64,000 nt of DNA from Pseudomonas viridiflava. Its GTDB lineage: Bacteria > Pseudomonadota > Gammaproteobacteria > Pseudomonadales > Pseudomonadaceae. Position 1 is the first letter of the stretch. Each line of letters begins with the position of its first letter. The DNA lies in NCBI RefSeq assembly GCF_900590755.1, contig NZ_UUOC01000023.1, positions 124,001 through 188,000 of the forward strand, written 5' to 3'. Of the stretch, positions 55,086 through 64,000 are shown in pieces. Below the pieces are notes generated by a model. The model worked only from the letters and a program-made list of their open reading frames with translations. It was not told the origin of the DNA and made no database searches. The translations under genes and the position numbers were made by a program.

Positions 55086-56171
55086 ATGAAATCATCCACG
55101 TTCGCCCATTGCTGCTATCTGCGTTTATCCGGACTTGTAGTCAATGCGCGAACCCGAACTGGCCGCGCCCTCCATGCAGCGGCAGTTCATCTGTTGTCAT
55201 TCGAGCGGCATCCCGAGCGCGCAAACAACACCTGTGGCGGCAAGCTTTCGGCGAACCCGGACAGGGGCTCAGACCCTCTCTCCCCTCAATTGGCCGCAAG
55301 CGTTTTCAATTGCGCCCGTGAAGGCATTATCGTCGCCGATTGCACCGGACGCGTCATTCGCGTCAACGAAGCCTTCACCCGTATTACCGGCTATGAGCAG
55401 GACGAGGTGTTGGCGCAAAACCCGGCATCGGAGGCTGTTTTGCTGCGCAAGGTTGCGGCATTTTTCACCTCAATGGGCAATGCGCTGGCAGAACAGGGAC
55501 ATTGGTCCGGTGAACTGTGGAGCAGCCGTAAGGATGGCTCTGAATTAGCCCTGAAACTCAGCATCAGCGGGGCATACAGCAGCGACGGCGTAGTCACACA
55601 CTATGTAGCGCTGCTCATTGATATAACCCAGCTGAAAAAATATCAGCAACTGCTGGAGCGCCAGGCCGACTACGATGCCCTGACCCAGCTACCTAATCGG
55701 AATTTGTTTGCCCGGCGCATGCACCACGCCATGGACTCAGCTCGGACACATGGCCGTAACCTGGCAGTGGCCTTTATCGATCTGGACGGGTTTAAACTCA
55801 TCAACGACCGTCATGGGCATGGCTTTGGTGACCGCGTACTGCAAATACTCGCTCAGCGGATCAAGGCGACTATTCGAGACCACGACACGCTGGCACGTCT
55901 GGGCGGAGATGAATTCGTCGCCGGCCTCTTCGACCTGCAACAGCCACACGATTGCGAACCCGTGCTTAGAGGCATGGTACAAGCCGCCAGCGCGCCCATC
56001 CTCATTGACGAAATCATCGTTCAACTCTCTGCCAGCATCGGCGTCGCTTTCTTCCCGCTGCACGGCCAGGAAATGGAGACACTGATCGCCAAGGCCGACC
56101 AGGCGATGTATGTATCGAAAAGAGCGGGAGGGAATCGGCTGACGTTTTGTGACATGTCGGAGAGTTGTTGA
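55086..56171 (+). CDS. PAS-GGDEF diguanylate cyclase
   Basis: 361 residues. A PAS domain (about 72–185; CAREGIIVADCTGRVIRVNE, ITGYEQDEVL, VTHYVALLIDITQLKKYQQL) precedes a GGDEF domain with intact active site RLGGDEFVAGL, FIDLDGFKLINDRHGHGFGD and ASIGVAFFPLHG, so it should make c-di-GMP. The inhibitory RxxD is not evident five residues before GGDEF. No EAL domain. The first 70 residues are odd and unlike typical PAS linkers; the true start could lie further in. The gene follows the adhesin terminator and may be independent. Confidence 0.82.
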   Translation: MKSSTFAHCCYLRLSGLVVNARTRTGRALHAAAVHLLSFERHPERANNTCGGKLSANPDRGSDPLSPQLAASVFNCAREGIIVADCTGRVIRVNEAFTRITGYEQDEVLAQNPASEAVLLRKVAAFFTSMGNALAEQGHWSGELWSSRKDGSELALKLSISGAYSSDGVVTHYVALLIDITQLKKYQQLLERQADYDALTQLPNRNLFARRMHHAMDSARTHGRNLAVAFIDLDGFKLINDRHGHGFGDRVLQILAQRIKATIRDHDTLARLGGDEFVAGLFDLQQPHDCEPVLRGMVQAASAPILIDEIIVQLSASIGVAFFPLHGQEMETLIAKADQAMYVSKRAGGNRLTFCDMSESC

Positions 56172-56278
56172 GGTTTATTTCCAGTACGTGCCGGGTTTTT
56201 AGGCATAAAAGAGACGGCCTTGGTCGTCTTTAGATGCTGAATGACTCCCATCGCCGCCTCAGAGCTTCTGGCAGTCTA

Positions 56279-57022
56279 TTAACGCTTAACACACACAAAC
56301 AGCGCATTCCCGGTCACGCTCTTCCAGGGCGTGATCCGCTCATAGTCATGCTCAAAAACCTGCACCTCAAAGTACGGTTGTAACAGCGTCTGCAACTCGA
56401 TGAAACTCAGTGCCACCATGGCATGCTCATCCTGCCAGGCCTCAGTCACCCCCGCCGTGGTCCTTTCGATACTTAGGCGGAGCGCCTGCTGCTCGCCCTC
56501 TCCGCCGTAATACCAGCCGGAGCCGAAGGTGAAGTGGCTGCCTTCAAACTCGACGCTATGGCGTACGAGCAAGCGATTGTCGATATGCAGTTTGTCCACC
56601 GCGTTGAAGCAGAACACACCGTTCTCTGCGAGTGCGCCGTGCACGCTGGCAAAACAGGCGCGCAGTTGGGCGAGCCCGGGGTTGTAATGGGTCGAGTACA
56701 GGAAACAGGTGATCAGGTCCTGTGGTTCGTCCACCTGGAAATCGGCCATGTCCTGAAGGCTGAACTGTGCCTCGGGGCAGCGCAGCAGGGCGAGGTCCAG
56801 CATCGGTTGGTTAATGTCCAGGCCAGCGCTGTTGTACCCGAAGTCGAGGAAATGACGCACATGCGGCCCGGTGCCACAGGCAAGATCAAGGTGCCGGCGC
56901 CCGCCATTGCCGAACAGTTGGTGCAGACGGCGCACGCTGTGGCTTTGCGCGCGGTAGTCGATGTCGGCGCACATCAAGTCGTAGTAGATGGACAGGTCGG
57001 TGTACAGCGCGTTGGAAGACAT
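56279..57022 (-). CDS. Class I SAM-dependent methyltransferase
   Basis: 247 residues from ATG 57022. SAM-binding motif I is HLDLACGTGPHVRHFLDFGY, acid loop GLDINQPMLDLA, and motif LITCFLYSTHYNPGLAQLRA, with ENGVFCFNAVDKLHIDNRLL as post-motif. Opens ALYTDLSIYYDLMCADIDYR as in many methyltransferase-25 members. Substrate unknown. Convergent with the diguanylate cyclase gene. Confidence 0.85.
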   Translation of the reverse strand: MSSNALYTDLSIYYDLMCADIDYRAQSHSVRRLHQLFGNGGRRHLDLACGTGPHVRHFLDFGYNSAGLDINQPMLDLALLRCPEAQFSLQDMADFQVDEPQDLITCFLYSTHYNPGLAQLRACFASVHGALAENGVFCFNAVDKLHIDNRLLVRHSVEFEGSHFTFGSGWYYGGEGEQQALRLSIERTTAGVTEAWQDEHAMVALSFIELQTLLQPYFEVQVFEHDYERITPWKSVTGNALFVCVKR

Positions 57023-57402
57023 AAGTGGCCAGAGGATTCGGCGGGAATTTCGCGGCGGCATGGTAACTCAGTCTTGGGTGTGAACCGCTACAGTTGCGCC
57101 TTAACTAGACGAGAGGGGAGAACGTTCCTCTGGATTCTATAGCTGACGAACTCTTTACGTATCGCACAGAAGCCTGCGGCTCCTCGATACCCCTTACGAG
57201 CCAGCTCACACATCATGCCATCGGCATTCGGCATTCGGCATTTGGCGTTTCAGATCCGGAGCCTGTGGCGATTGGGCATGATTTTTTCTGAGCGACGAAG
57301 CAATAAACTCCCCCCTACAAACGATGAGTAAGAGGATAGGTTCTTGAGAGAAATATGGATTTGTCATGCTGGTGCTGGCCTGCCTGTCGATGAGCAGGGG
57401 AT

Positions 57403-57591
57403 ATGGGGATTATTGGTATGGCCTATGTTTGGGACGGTTCATGGCTCCGATCTCCTGAATCGACGGATGGAACTGAGCAAAATCCAGTGATGAGACTGGA
57501 GCCGTTGTTTGGACCGGCCGTCGATGTTTGGGGGGATGTGGGTTGTTTTACTGAGGTGGAGAAGGTGTTAGACCTAATCGACAATGACTGA
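57403..57591 (+). CDS. Possible small protein, unknown
   Basis: 62 codons, MGIIGMAYVWDGSWLRSPES, acidic C terminus (VEKVLDLIDND). Ribosome-binding site is weak (GGGGATATGGGG). It may be a real small gene or the remnant of a larger one; nothing is recognised. Confidence 0.25.
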   Translation: MGIIGMAYVWDGSWLRSPESTDGTEQNPVMRLEPLFGPAVDVWGDVGCFTEVEKVLDLIDND

Positions 57592-57652
57592 CTCAAACGG
57601 GCCATCCGGGCGGTCGTTTGTGAGTTGAGACACCCACCCTGTCCCGACCCAC

Positions 57653-57689
57653 AAAAAAAGCACCTGCGTCGCCGCGAGGTGCTTTTTTG
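57653..57689 (-). terminator. Terminator of ssrA (bidirectional)
   Basis: AAAAAAAGCACCT … AGGTGCTTTTTT: a stem of AGCACCT/AGGTGCT with A- and T-runs on both sides, 23 bp past the CCA end of the tmRNA. Confidence 0.85.
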
Positions 57690-57711
57690 TACTGCTGGAT
57701 TTGGTGGAGCC

Positions 57712-58099
57712 GGGGGGATTTGAACCCCCGTCCGCCAGTACTCCGCTGTCGGTCCTACATGCTTAGCCGTGTCTATTAAGTTAACCCTCAGCGACCCGAC
57801 GGGCAGGGTGCTTTGGGCGAGCTGTGTAAGTTTTAGCCGATTCGTCCACAGCGTACTGCACGGCGATTCTGTTCTATATGACAATCACTTCGGGTTTACA
57901 GACATCCCCTAGTGATTGCTGGGCCCGAAGGCACCAGAAGCTCAGGGTCTAAGGCTGCTTACGCAGCGATGGACATTTCCTGGCCGTAGTTTTCGTCATT
58001 GGCAACTATAAGTAGTTGCAACAGTGGATTTACGACTTCTGTTACCAAGTCGGCATGCACCTAAAGTTTCATCACCGGCGTCGAATCCTAATCGGCCCC
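57712..58099 (-). ncRNA. ssrA: Transfer-messenger RNA (tmRNA)
   Basis: 388 nt. Rescues stalled ribosomes together with SmpB. The 5' end GGGGCCG pairs with CGGCUCC before the terminal ACCA (7-bp acceptor), and the T-loop GGTTCAAATCC is present. The tag frame at 58003–57959 encodes ANDENYGQEMSIAA followed by TAA. A processed 5' leader is implied because the promoter start lies about 20 bp upstream and includes a small hairpin CTGACTG/CAGTCAG (58101–58120). Confidence 0.97.
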
Positions 58100-58128
58100 A
58101 GCTGACTGCTTTCACAGTCAGGTCGCGG

Positions 58129-58157
58129 AGTGTACTCCAACGAGTCGTTCGCGTCGA
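58129..58157 (-). promoter_or_regulatory. Candidate ssrA promoter
   Basis: On the minus strand TCGACG (58157–58152), 17-bp spacer, TACACT (58134–58129). The expected start is about 58122, giving a short 5' precursor removed by RNase P. Confidence 0.5.
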
Positions 58158-58211
58158 CCTTCTGACGCAAACCACCTGCGGGCCAGCCATGTGTCTGGCC
58201 CGACTGGTGTT

Positions 58212-58496
58212 TTACTTGGCGCCTTCGCTGCCCGAGCCGACGTTTTTCAGAGCAGTGATTTGCTTAGTGGTCAGTTCAATGCATTTCTCTTCATCACCAG
58301 CAGCTTTGGCAGCCTTTGCATCCTTGACGGTTTTCGCCAGGCCCGTTTTGGTGTCTTCCGCCAAATTGGAGCTACTCGAAACCTCAGCATTCTCCAGAGT
58401 CTTGATGTTGGCACCACAGAGATCATCTGCGGCGAAAACCGGGGAACCCAACAGTGCAGCGGTGAGGAACAAACCTGTGAGTGCTGTGCGCTTCAT
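58212..58496 (-). CDS. Small secreted protein, unknown
   Basis: 94 residues, ATG 58496 with AAGGAG 7 bp upstream. Signal peptide MKRTALTGLFLTAALLGSPV, cleavage near FA-AD. Mature part is helical and charged (KTGLAKTVKDAKAAKAAGDE) with two cysteines (CGANIK, CIELTT) likely bridged. Family not recognised with certainty. Monocistronic, upstream of ssrA on the same strand. Confidence 0.7.
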   Translation of the reverse strand: MKRTALTGLFLTAALLGSPVFAADDLCGANIKTLENAEVSSSSNLAEDTKTGLAKTVKDAKAAKAAGDEEKCIELTTKQITALKNVGSGSEGAK

Positions 58497-58703
58497 GGTG
58501 TATCTCCTTAAGCCTGTGGACTCGGTATGGCCGGTCGATGAGGCCTGTGCCGAGGTCTGAAAATAGCCCGACGTCATTGGCGGGCTTAAACAAACTGACT
58601 GTGCGCAGACGCAGGGGTTCTATTTTTTTTCGCACTCATGTGAAAAAGCCACATTTAACGATCTAGGCACCAAAATGGGGCGAACGCCGCTTGTATGCGC
58701 CGA

Positions 58704-61514
58704 TCATGTGGTTTTGGCCTGGGTGACGCGATCTACTAGATACACCAGCCCGTGGTAGTCGATGCCGCCGTGCTGGGTCAGGCCGATTTCGCAGGTGCGG
58801 CTGGTGGAGATGCCCTCGTTGCAGTACTGCACGGCGTCTTTAAGGGAGCGTAATGAGTGGGCGTTCAGCTCCGGGGTGGTGAAGCCTTTATCGCCCGCAA
58901 AGCCGCAGCAATGGATGCCTTCAGGGATCACCACGTTGATGCTGCACAGCCGCGCCAATTCAATCAGCGCCTGGCTTTCGCCCAGGTGTTGGGTGCTGCA
59001 GGTTACGTGAACGGCGATAGGTTCTTGCTGGGGTGTGAAGGTCAGTTTGTCCAGTAAGTGAGTGCGGATGAAACGCACGGGGTCGTACAGGTCCAGGCGT
59101 GTGTCTTTTAGGTCCTGCACCAGGCGCAAGGTGCAGGGGCTGGTGTCGCAATAGATCGGGTCAAGCCCACCACGGCTGGCTTTGCTCAGGGCGGCGAGCA
59201 GTTCTTCGCGCTTGCTGTCGGCCTGTTCGCTGTAACCTTTTGATGCAAATGGCTGACCGCAGCAGAGGTTGTCCTGATCCTCGGGGAACACCACTTGGTA
59301 ACCGGCTTTTTCCAGCAGGCCGCGGGTTTTGTCCATGAGCGACATTTGCTCTTTGTCAGCCGCCGCCGGGCCCATCACCCGGGAGACGCAGGCTGCGAGA
59401 TAAACCACGCGTGGGCGTTGATCCTCAACGGGTGGCGTGAAGCTGATTGCATGCTCGGCCTGAGGCATCGCGGGTGTCCATTGGGGGACGCGGCCGGCGG
59501 ATGCTTTGCTCAGTGCGGCGGAGATTTTTGCCAGGCGTGGCGCACCCAGCAGCATGCGCGCCCCGTTGGCGGCGTGCAGGGTGAAGCGCGCGCCTTGCAG
59601 CATGGTCTTGAAGTGCTGGGCCATCCAGCCAGCCGCATTGCCATGGCTGGCTTCCTGGCTGCGCAGCTTCTTGACCAGTTCCCCGGTGTTGATCCCCACC
59701 GGGCAGCGTTGCGCGCACAAGCCGGTCGCTGCGCAGGTTTCGATGCCCTGGTAGTGGTAGGCCTTTTCCAGTTCGTCAGTGTTGATGCCAGCACGTTTGC
59801 GGGCCTGAATGTCGCGCCAGATCACAATGCGTTGACGCGGGCTGAGGGTCAGGCCTTTGGAGGGGCAGACCGGTTCGCAGAAGCCGCACTCGATGCATTT
59901 ATCTATGATTTCATCGGCCGCAGGCAGCGGTTTCAGATGCTTCAGGTGGATCTGCGGGTCTTCGCTCAACACTACGTCTGGGTTGAGGATGCCGTTGGGG
60001 TCCAGCAGTCGTTTGAGTTGCCACATCAGTTGGTAGGCATCGCTGCCCCATTCCAGCTCGACGAAGGGCGCCATGTTGCGGCCGGTGCCGTGTTCGGCCT
60101 TCAGTGAACCGCCGAATTCCACGGCCACCAGTTGCGCGACGTCGTCCATGAACGCTTGGTAGCGGGCGACTTCTTCCGGGTTGTTGAAGCCCTGGGTGAA
60201 GACAAAGTGCAGATTCCCTTCCAGCGCATGGCCGAACAGGATGGCTTCGTCGTAGTGGTGTTTGTCGAAAAGCTCGATGAGCCGCCGCACGCCGAGGGCC
60301 AGTTGCTCGACGGGGAAGGTGACGTCTTCGATGATCACGGTTGTGCCAGTCAATCGCACCGCGCCGACGGCAGGGAAGGTGTCCTTGCGAATGGCCCACA
60401 GGCGGGCGTTTTCTACGGGGTCTTCAGTGAAGTCGACCTGTTTCTCCACGGGGAAGGCGGATAGCGAGTCCATGATTTGCGCCAGTTGTTCATGCAGCAA
60501 CAAGCGTGATGCAGCGCGGGCTTCGATCAGTAGCGCGCAGGCGTTGGTCGAGAGTTCGCGCACAAAGGCGGGCATCCCCGGTTTGTCTTGCACAGAGCGC
60601 ATGCTGCGTCGGTCGAGCAACTCAACAGCGGCGACAGGTTGGGTTTTCAAGACTGTCACGGCGTTGCAGCAGGTTTCGACGTCCGGGAAAACGATCAGCG
60701 CCGACGCCTTGTTCGGGTGGTCGACAACGGTGTCGTAGGTGACCGAGCTGATAAAGCCTAGGGTGCCTTCGGAACCCACCAGCAGATGGCTGAGGATATC
60801 CAGCGGCTCTTCAAAATCCACCAGGGCGTTGAGTGACAGGCCGGTGGTATTTTTCAGACGATATTTGTGGCGGATTCTGCCGGCCAGTGTGGTGTTGGCG
60901 CGGGTCTTTTTGCTCAGGTCCGACAGCTGTTGCAGCAGATCGGCGTGGCTTGTGCGAAAAGCCGCGACGCTTCGCGGGTCTTCAGTGTCGACGGCTGTTC
61001 CATCGGCCAGAATCAAGCGCATGCCGGCCAAGGTGTGATAGGTGTTTTGCGCGGTGCCGCAGCACATGCCGCTGGCGTTATTGGCGACGATCCCGCCGAT
61101 CTTGCAGGCGTTGATCGAGGCCGGGTCCGGTCCGATTTTGCGGCCATAGCGTGCGAGCCATACGTTAGCGTGTGCGCCGATCACCCCCGGTTGCAGGCGG
61201 ATTTGTGCGCCTTGCTCCCTTAACTCACGCCCATTCCAGTTGTCGCCGAGCACCAGCAATACCGAGTCGCTGATGGCCTGGCCCGACAGACTGGTGCCCG
61301 CTGCGCGAAAGGTCACTGGCACTTTGTCGCGCTGGGCCAGTTTCAGAAGCTCGACCACTTCATCTTCGGATTCGACCCGGATCACCAGTTTGGGAATCAG
61401 CCGATAGAAGCTGGCGTCGGTGCCGAATGCCAGGGTCGACAGCGGATCGTCGAAGCGTCGTTGTTCGGGAATCAGCTGGCGGGCGTCGCGCAAGAAGGCG
61501 GCGGGCAGGCTCAT
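58704..61514 (-). CDS. dld: Membrane-associated FAD/Fe-S D-lactate dehydrogenase (Dld-type)
   Basis: 936 residues; oxidises D-lactate to pyruvate, passing electrons to the quinone pool. N-terminal FAD_binding_4 domain (VTFRAAGTSLSGQAISDSVL; GGIVANNASGMCCGTAQNTY), FAD-oxidase C domain (GHALEGNLHFVFTQ; KAEHGTGRNMAPFVELEWG), then two 4Fe-4S motifs CIECGFCEPVCP and CAATGLCAQRCP, and two CCG domains (NLCCGQPFASKGYSEQ; IHCCGFAGDKGF). Length and layout match PA4772, the third gene of the P. aeruginosa lactate operon. Here it directly follows lldP; no lldD lies between. Glycolate oxidase-like activity is an alternative but the context favours lactate. Confidence 0.88.
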   Translation of the reverse strand: MSLPAAFLRDARQLIPEQRRFDDPLSTLAFGTDASFYRLIPKLVIRVESEDEVVELLKLAQRDKVPVTFRAAGTSLSGQAISDSVLLVLGDNWNGRELREQGAQIRLQPGVIGAHANVWLARYGRKIGPDPASINACKIGGIVANNASGMCCGTAQNTYHTLAGMRLILADGTAVDTEDPRSVAAFRTSHADLLQQLSDLSKKTRANTTLAGRIRHKYRLKNTTGLSLNALVDFEEPLDILSHLLVGSEGTLGFISSVTYDTVVDHPNKASALIVFPDVETCCNAVTVLKTQPVAAVELLDRRSMRSVQDKPGMPAFVRELSTNACALLIEARAASRLLLHEQLAQIMDSLSAFPVEKQVDFTEDPVENARLWAIRKDTFPAVGAVRLTGTTVIIEDVTFPVEQLALGVRRLIELFDKHHYDEAILFGHALEGNLHFVFTQGFNNPEEVARYQAFMDDVAQLVAVEFGGSLKAEHGTGRNMAPFVELEWGSDAYQLMWQLKRLLDPNGILNPDVVLSEDPQIHLKHLKPLPAADEIIDKCIECGFCEPVCPSKGLTLSPRQRIVIWRDIQARKRAGINTDELEKAYHYQGIETCAATGLCAQRCPVGINTGELVKKLRSQEASHGNAAGWMAQHFKTMLQGARFTLHAANGARMLLGAPRLAKISAALSKASAGRVPQWTPAMPQAEHAISFTPPVEDQRPRVVYLAACVSRVMGPAAADKEQMSLMDKTRGLLEKAGYQVVFPEDQDNLCCGQPFASKGYSEQADSKREELLAALSKASRGGLDPIYCDTSPCTLRLVQDLKDTRLDLYDPVRFIRTHLLDKLTFTPQQEPIAVHVTCSTQHLGESQALIELARLCSINVVIPEGIHCCGFAGDKGFTTPELNAHSLRSLKDAVQYCNEGISTSRTCEIGLTQHGGIDYHGLVYLVDRVTQAKTT

Positions 61515-61556
61515 GGGGCCTCCAAAGTCAGCGCACTCTAGATGCGCGCCTTACAG

Positions 61557-61583
61557 ATAAAACCGCCCGGCGTGCCGAGCGGT
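61557..61583 (-). terminator. Hairpin with U-run between lldP and dld
   Basis: ACCGCTCGGC/GCCGGGCGGT-type stem followed by TTTTAT on the minus strand, about 45 bp before the dld ATG. Looks like a terminator or attenuator inside the operon. A second hairpin GGCAGCGC/GCGCTGCC lies at 61595–61619. Confidence 0.55.
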
Positions 61584-61641
61584 CGTGAATGATCGGCAGC
61601 GCACATGGAGCGCGCTGCCGGATGACACTTATCTACTGCCG

Positions 61642-63333
61642 TCAGTGCACCAGCATGCCGGTAAACCAGTAGGCCTGGGCGTAGGTCATGCAGCCGATGA
61701 TGGTGGCGAAGAAAATGCTGTGCTTGAGGGTGAAGCGGAACAGGTCGGATTCCTTGCCCACCAGGCCAGTCGCTGCGCAGGCCACGGCGATGGACTGTGG
61801 CGAAATCATCTTGCCCGTCACGCCGCCGGTGGAGTTTGCAGCCACCATCAGCACATCGCTGACGCCGACCTGATGCGCAGTGGTCGCCTGCAGTGAGCCG
61901 AACAGCGCGTTGGATGAGGTATCCGAGCCGGTCAGGAACACGCCCAGCCAGCCGAGGAATGGCGAGAAGAATGGGAAGGCCGCGCCAGTGCCAGCAAGGA
62001 CCAGTGCCAGGGTTGACGACATGCCCGAGAAGTTCATGACGAAGGCAAACGCCAGCACCATGCCGATGGACACAATCGCCCAGCGCAGCTCCTTGAGGGT
62101 GTCTTTGAAGGTGGACAGGCCAGTCATCGGGCTGATCCTCAGCACGAACATCGCCAGGATGGCCGAAAACAGAATCGCGGTGCCCGATGCAGCAATCAGG
62201 TCGAACTTGTACACCGCTGGCATCGCCGTGGCGTTGGCAACGATGGGCGCTGTTTTCATCACCAGTTGGTCGAGGTGCGGAATCGGGAAGTTGAACGTCC
62301 AGGCCTGCATCGCGCCGCCGGGAGCGAACGCCGCCTTGAAAGGTTTGAGCGTCCAGATCGTGACCATCACGGTAAGAATCAGGAACGGCGACCAGGCCTT
62401 GAAGATCTGCCCAAGGGTGTAGGGTGATTTGACCGAATTGCGTGGCTGACCGAAACCGCCCGGGCTGCCCATGATGGCTGCGCCGCCGGAGCCGATGACG
62501 GCGCTTTCACTGGCGCGTTGCGGCTGCCAGACCTTGAGGAACAGCGTCAGGGAAACCATGCTCACCAGCGCCGAGGTGATGTCCGGCAGTTCAGGGCCGA
62601 TGTAGTTCGAGGTGAAGTATTGCGTGATCCCGAAAGTCGCGCCCGCCACCAGTGCGGCAGGCCAGGTTTCTTTGACGCCTTTGAGGCCGTCCATCATGAA
62701 CATCAACCAGAACGGCACGAACAGCGACAGGAACGGCAGTTGCCGTCCCGCCATGGCGCCGATCTTGAAGGCGTCGATACCGGACACCTGCCCGGCAACG
62801 ATAACCGGAATCCCCAGCGCGCCAAAGGCGACCGGCGCCGTGTTGGCGATCAGGCATAAGCCTGCGGCGTATAGCGGATTGAGGCCCAGACCCACCAGCA
62901 ATGCGGCTGTGATCGCTACCGGTGCGCCGAAACCTGCGGCACCTTCGAGGAACGCGCCAAAACAGAAGGCGATCAGCAGCACTTGCAGGCGTTCATCGTC
63001 GGTGATGGACATGACCGAGCTGCGGATGATCTCGAACTGCCCGCTCTTGACGGTCAATTTGTATAGAAAAACGGCGGCGACGATGATCCAGGCAATCGGC
63101 CACAAGCCGTATGCAAACCCATACCCGGCGGCAGCAAGTGCCATGTCGGCAGGCATCTGGAAGGCAAAGATCGCCACCAGCACAGACAGGACCAACGTAA
63201 TGCTGCCGGCGATGTGGCCCTTGAGCCTGAACACCGCCAATGCAAGAAAGAAGAACACGATGGGTATGAGTGCGGCGGCGGCCGAAAGGCCTAGACCGCC
63301 CAGCGGTGTGTAGAGCTGTTGCCAGGTTTGCAT
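61642..63333 (-). CDS. lldP: L-lactate permease
   Basis: LctP-family proton/lactate symporter, 563 residues, 12 or more membrane helices. ATG 63333 ([20 protein letters not shown]) has AGGGG upstream; a longer frame to 63429 would cross the operator. Diagnostic segments: [40 protein letters not shown] and [20 protein letters not shown]. Imports L- and D-lactate and glycolate in relatives. Expressed from a promoter under LldR control, divergent from lldR. Confidence 0.94.
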   Translation of the reverse strand: MQTWQQLYTPLGGLGLSAAAALIPIVFFFLALAVFRLKGHIAGSITLVLSVLVAIFAFQMPADMALAAAGYGFAYGLWPIAWIIVAAVFLYKLTVKSGQFEIIRSSVMSITDDERLQVLLIAFCFGAFLEGAAGFGAPVAITAALLVGLGLNPLYAAGLCLIANTAPVAFGALGIPVIVAGQVSGIDAFKIGAMAGRQLPFLSLFVPFWLMFMMDGLKGVKETWPAALVAGATFGITQYFTSNYIGPELPDITSALVSMVSLTLFLKVWQPQRASESAVIGSGGAAIMGSPGGFGQPRNSVKSPYTLGQIFKAWSPFLILTVMVTIWTLKPFKAAFAPGGAMQAWTFNFPIPHLDQLVMKTAPIVANATAMPAVYKFDLIAASGTAILFSAILAMFVLRISPMTGLSTFKDTLKELRWAIVSIGMVLAFAFVMNFSGMSSTLALVLAGTGAAFPFFSPFLGWLGVFLTGSDTSSNALFGSLQATTAHQVGVSDVLMVAANSTGGVTGKMISPQSIAVACAATGLVGKESDLFRFTLKHSIFFATIIGCMTYAQAYWFTGMLVH

Positions 63334-63409
63334 ATGGATGGCCCCTAATTGTTTTTGGATAGGCTCAAAACATCTTGCAGCGCAGTGAAGGTTAGTCATT
63401 GGTCGACAT

Positions 63410-63436
63410 TTGTAAATTGGTAATACCAATTTACAA
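63410..63436. promoter_or_regulatory. LldR operator palindrome
   Basis: Perfect palindrome: TTGTAAATTGGT, spacer AAT, ACCAATTTACAA. The core AATTGGTNNNACCAATT matches the known Pseudomonas LldR site. Located between divergent lldP and lldR, 77 bp from the lldP start. Confidence 0.85.
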
Positions 63437-63624
63437 TATCTTGGAGGTAGCGTAGAAGCCTTGCTATTGGTGTGTCAATTTGAGGGTGTGCGACTTTCGT
63501 CGCAGATTTCGCTGAATGTGCAGCTGATACGGCATTCGAGGCTTCATCTGAGAGGTGCTGCAATAGCAGCAATCAGCCAGAATGTGCGGTCCCGGTAACT
63601 GATCGGGGAGTTGGAGTGAGGGTT

Positions 63625-64000
63625 ATGGGCTTTGATCAGGTGCGTCAGCGCCGTTTGTCTGACGATATTGTTGAGCAGCTGGAAAAGATGATTCTGGAAG
63701 GCACGCTCAAGTCGGGCGGGCGCTTGCCCGCCGAGCGTGCGCTGGCGGAACAGTTCGGCGTTTCCCGACCATCACTGCGCGAGGCCATTCAGAAGCTGAC
63801 CGCCAAAGGCTTGTTGGTGAGCCGTCAGGGTGGCGGCAACTATGTAGTAGAAAACATCGGCTCAACGTTCAGCGACCCGCTGCTGCACTTGCTTGAAAGC
63901 AGCCCCGAGGCGCAGCGGGATTTGCTTGAGTTCCGCCACACCCTGGAAGCGTCCTGCGCCTATTACGCGGCCATGCGCGCGACAGATATGGACCGCGAGC
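63625..64000 (+). CDS. lldR: Lactate-responsive repressor LldR (3' part outside the window)
   Basis: FadR-family GntR regulator; first 125 codons present. ATG 63625 follows GGAGTGAGGG. Winged helix [60 protein letters not shown], then the start of the FCD domain ([20 protein letters not shown]). Represses lldP–dld in the absence of lactate in relatives. Divergent from lldP across the palindromic operator. Confidence 0.9.
   Translation, partial: MGFDQVRQRRLSDDIVEQLEKMILEGTLKSGGRLPAERALAEQFGVSRPSLREAIQKLTAKGLLVSRQGGGNYVVENIGSTFSDPLLHLLESSPEAQRDLLEFRHTLEASCAYYAAMRATDMDRE

Larger units (their letters stand above)
57023..57711. other. 689-bp gene-poor region between the methyltransferase and ssrA
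   Basis: Contains a short imperfect triplication near 57220–57245 (GGCATTC/GGCATTT), one weak 62-codon reading frame (57403–57591) and the ssrA terminator. No integrase, no att-like repeat of the ssrA 3' end seen. Confidence 0.5.

Noticed and set aside
57653..57711. Possible genomic island integrated at the 3' end of ssrA
   Set aside because: The 3' end of ssrA is a common integration site, but no integrase gene and no second copy of the tRNA-like end are visible on that side; the next gene is an ordinary methyltransferase.

Overview
The window looks like a Pseudomonas chromosome of the fluorescens group. The evidence is the gene order dppB–SBP–OprD porin–SBPs–SIMPL protein–roxSR (as around PA4493–PA4503 of P. 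aeruginosa, recalled from memory), the many short imperfect palindromes of the CTGTAGGAGC…GCTCCTACAG type between genes, a gammaproteobacterial tmRNA, and genus-typical lysine, galactarate and lactate genes. All genes appear chromosomal; no phage, insertion sequence or CRISPR array was seen.

Layout. 1–9656 (minus): a di/oligopeptide uptake cluster with the 5' part of dppB, four paralogous DppA-like binding proteins and an OprD-family porin. 9891–11447 (minus) is a HET-C family protein and 11690–12403 (minus) a SIMPL-domain protein. 12642–14458 (plus) is the redox two-component system roxS–roxR, followed by an SbmA/YddA-like ABC exporter. 16377–22596 (plus) is galactarate/glucarate catabolism: a FadR-type regulator, a 1.1 kb array of repeats, kdgD, gudP and garD; three copies of one candidate operator sit at the regulator and kdgD promoters. 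22710–27214 holds a Yip1-like membrane protein, a zinc alcohol dehydrogenase, a hydrolase/DUF3182 pair and an iron-permease-like protein.

28327–33252 looks like a lysine-degradation neighbourhood: a sigma-54-type promoter and an AmaA-like pipecolate oxidase on the plus strand, and 2-aminoadipate transaminase plus 2-oxoadipate dioxygenase (HglS) on the minus strand. Then come a cupin, an AraC regulator, several small conserved genes, a 443-residue protein of unknown function and an orphan XRE regulator. A roughly 187-bp element with three conserved blocks at fixed spacing occurs twice (34810–34996 and 39640–39825).

41529–47117 is a tightly overlapping response regulator / hybrid 7TM histidine kinase / TonB-dependent receptor operon. 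47422–54832 is a two-partner secretion pair (TpsB and a 1,865-residue TpsA adhesin with six 264-bp tandem repeats) ending in a strong terminator. A PAS-GGDEF protein, a methyltransferase, the tmRNA gene (minus, 57712–58099) and a small secreted protein follow. The window closes with lactate utilisation: D-lactate dehydrogenase and lactate permease on the minus strand and the start of divergent lldR, with a perfect LldR-like palindrome between lldP and lldR.
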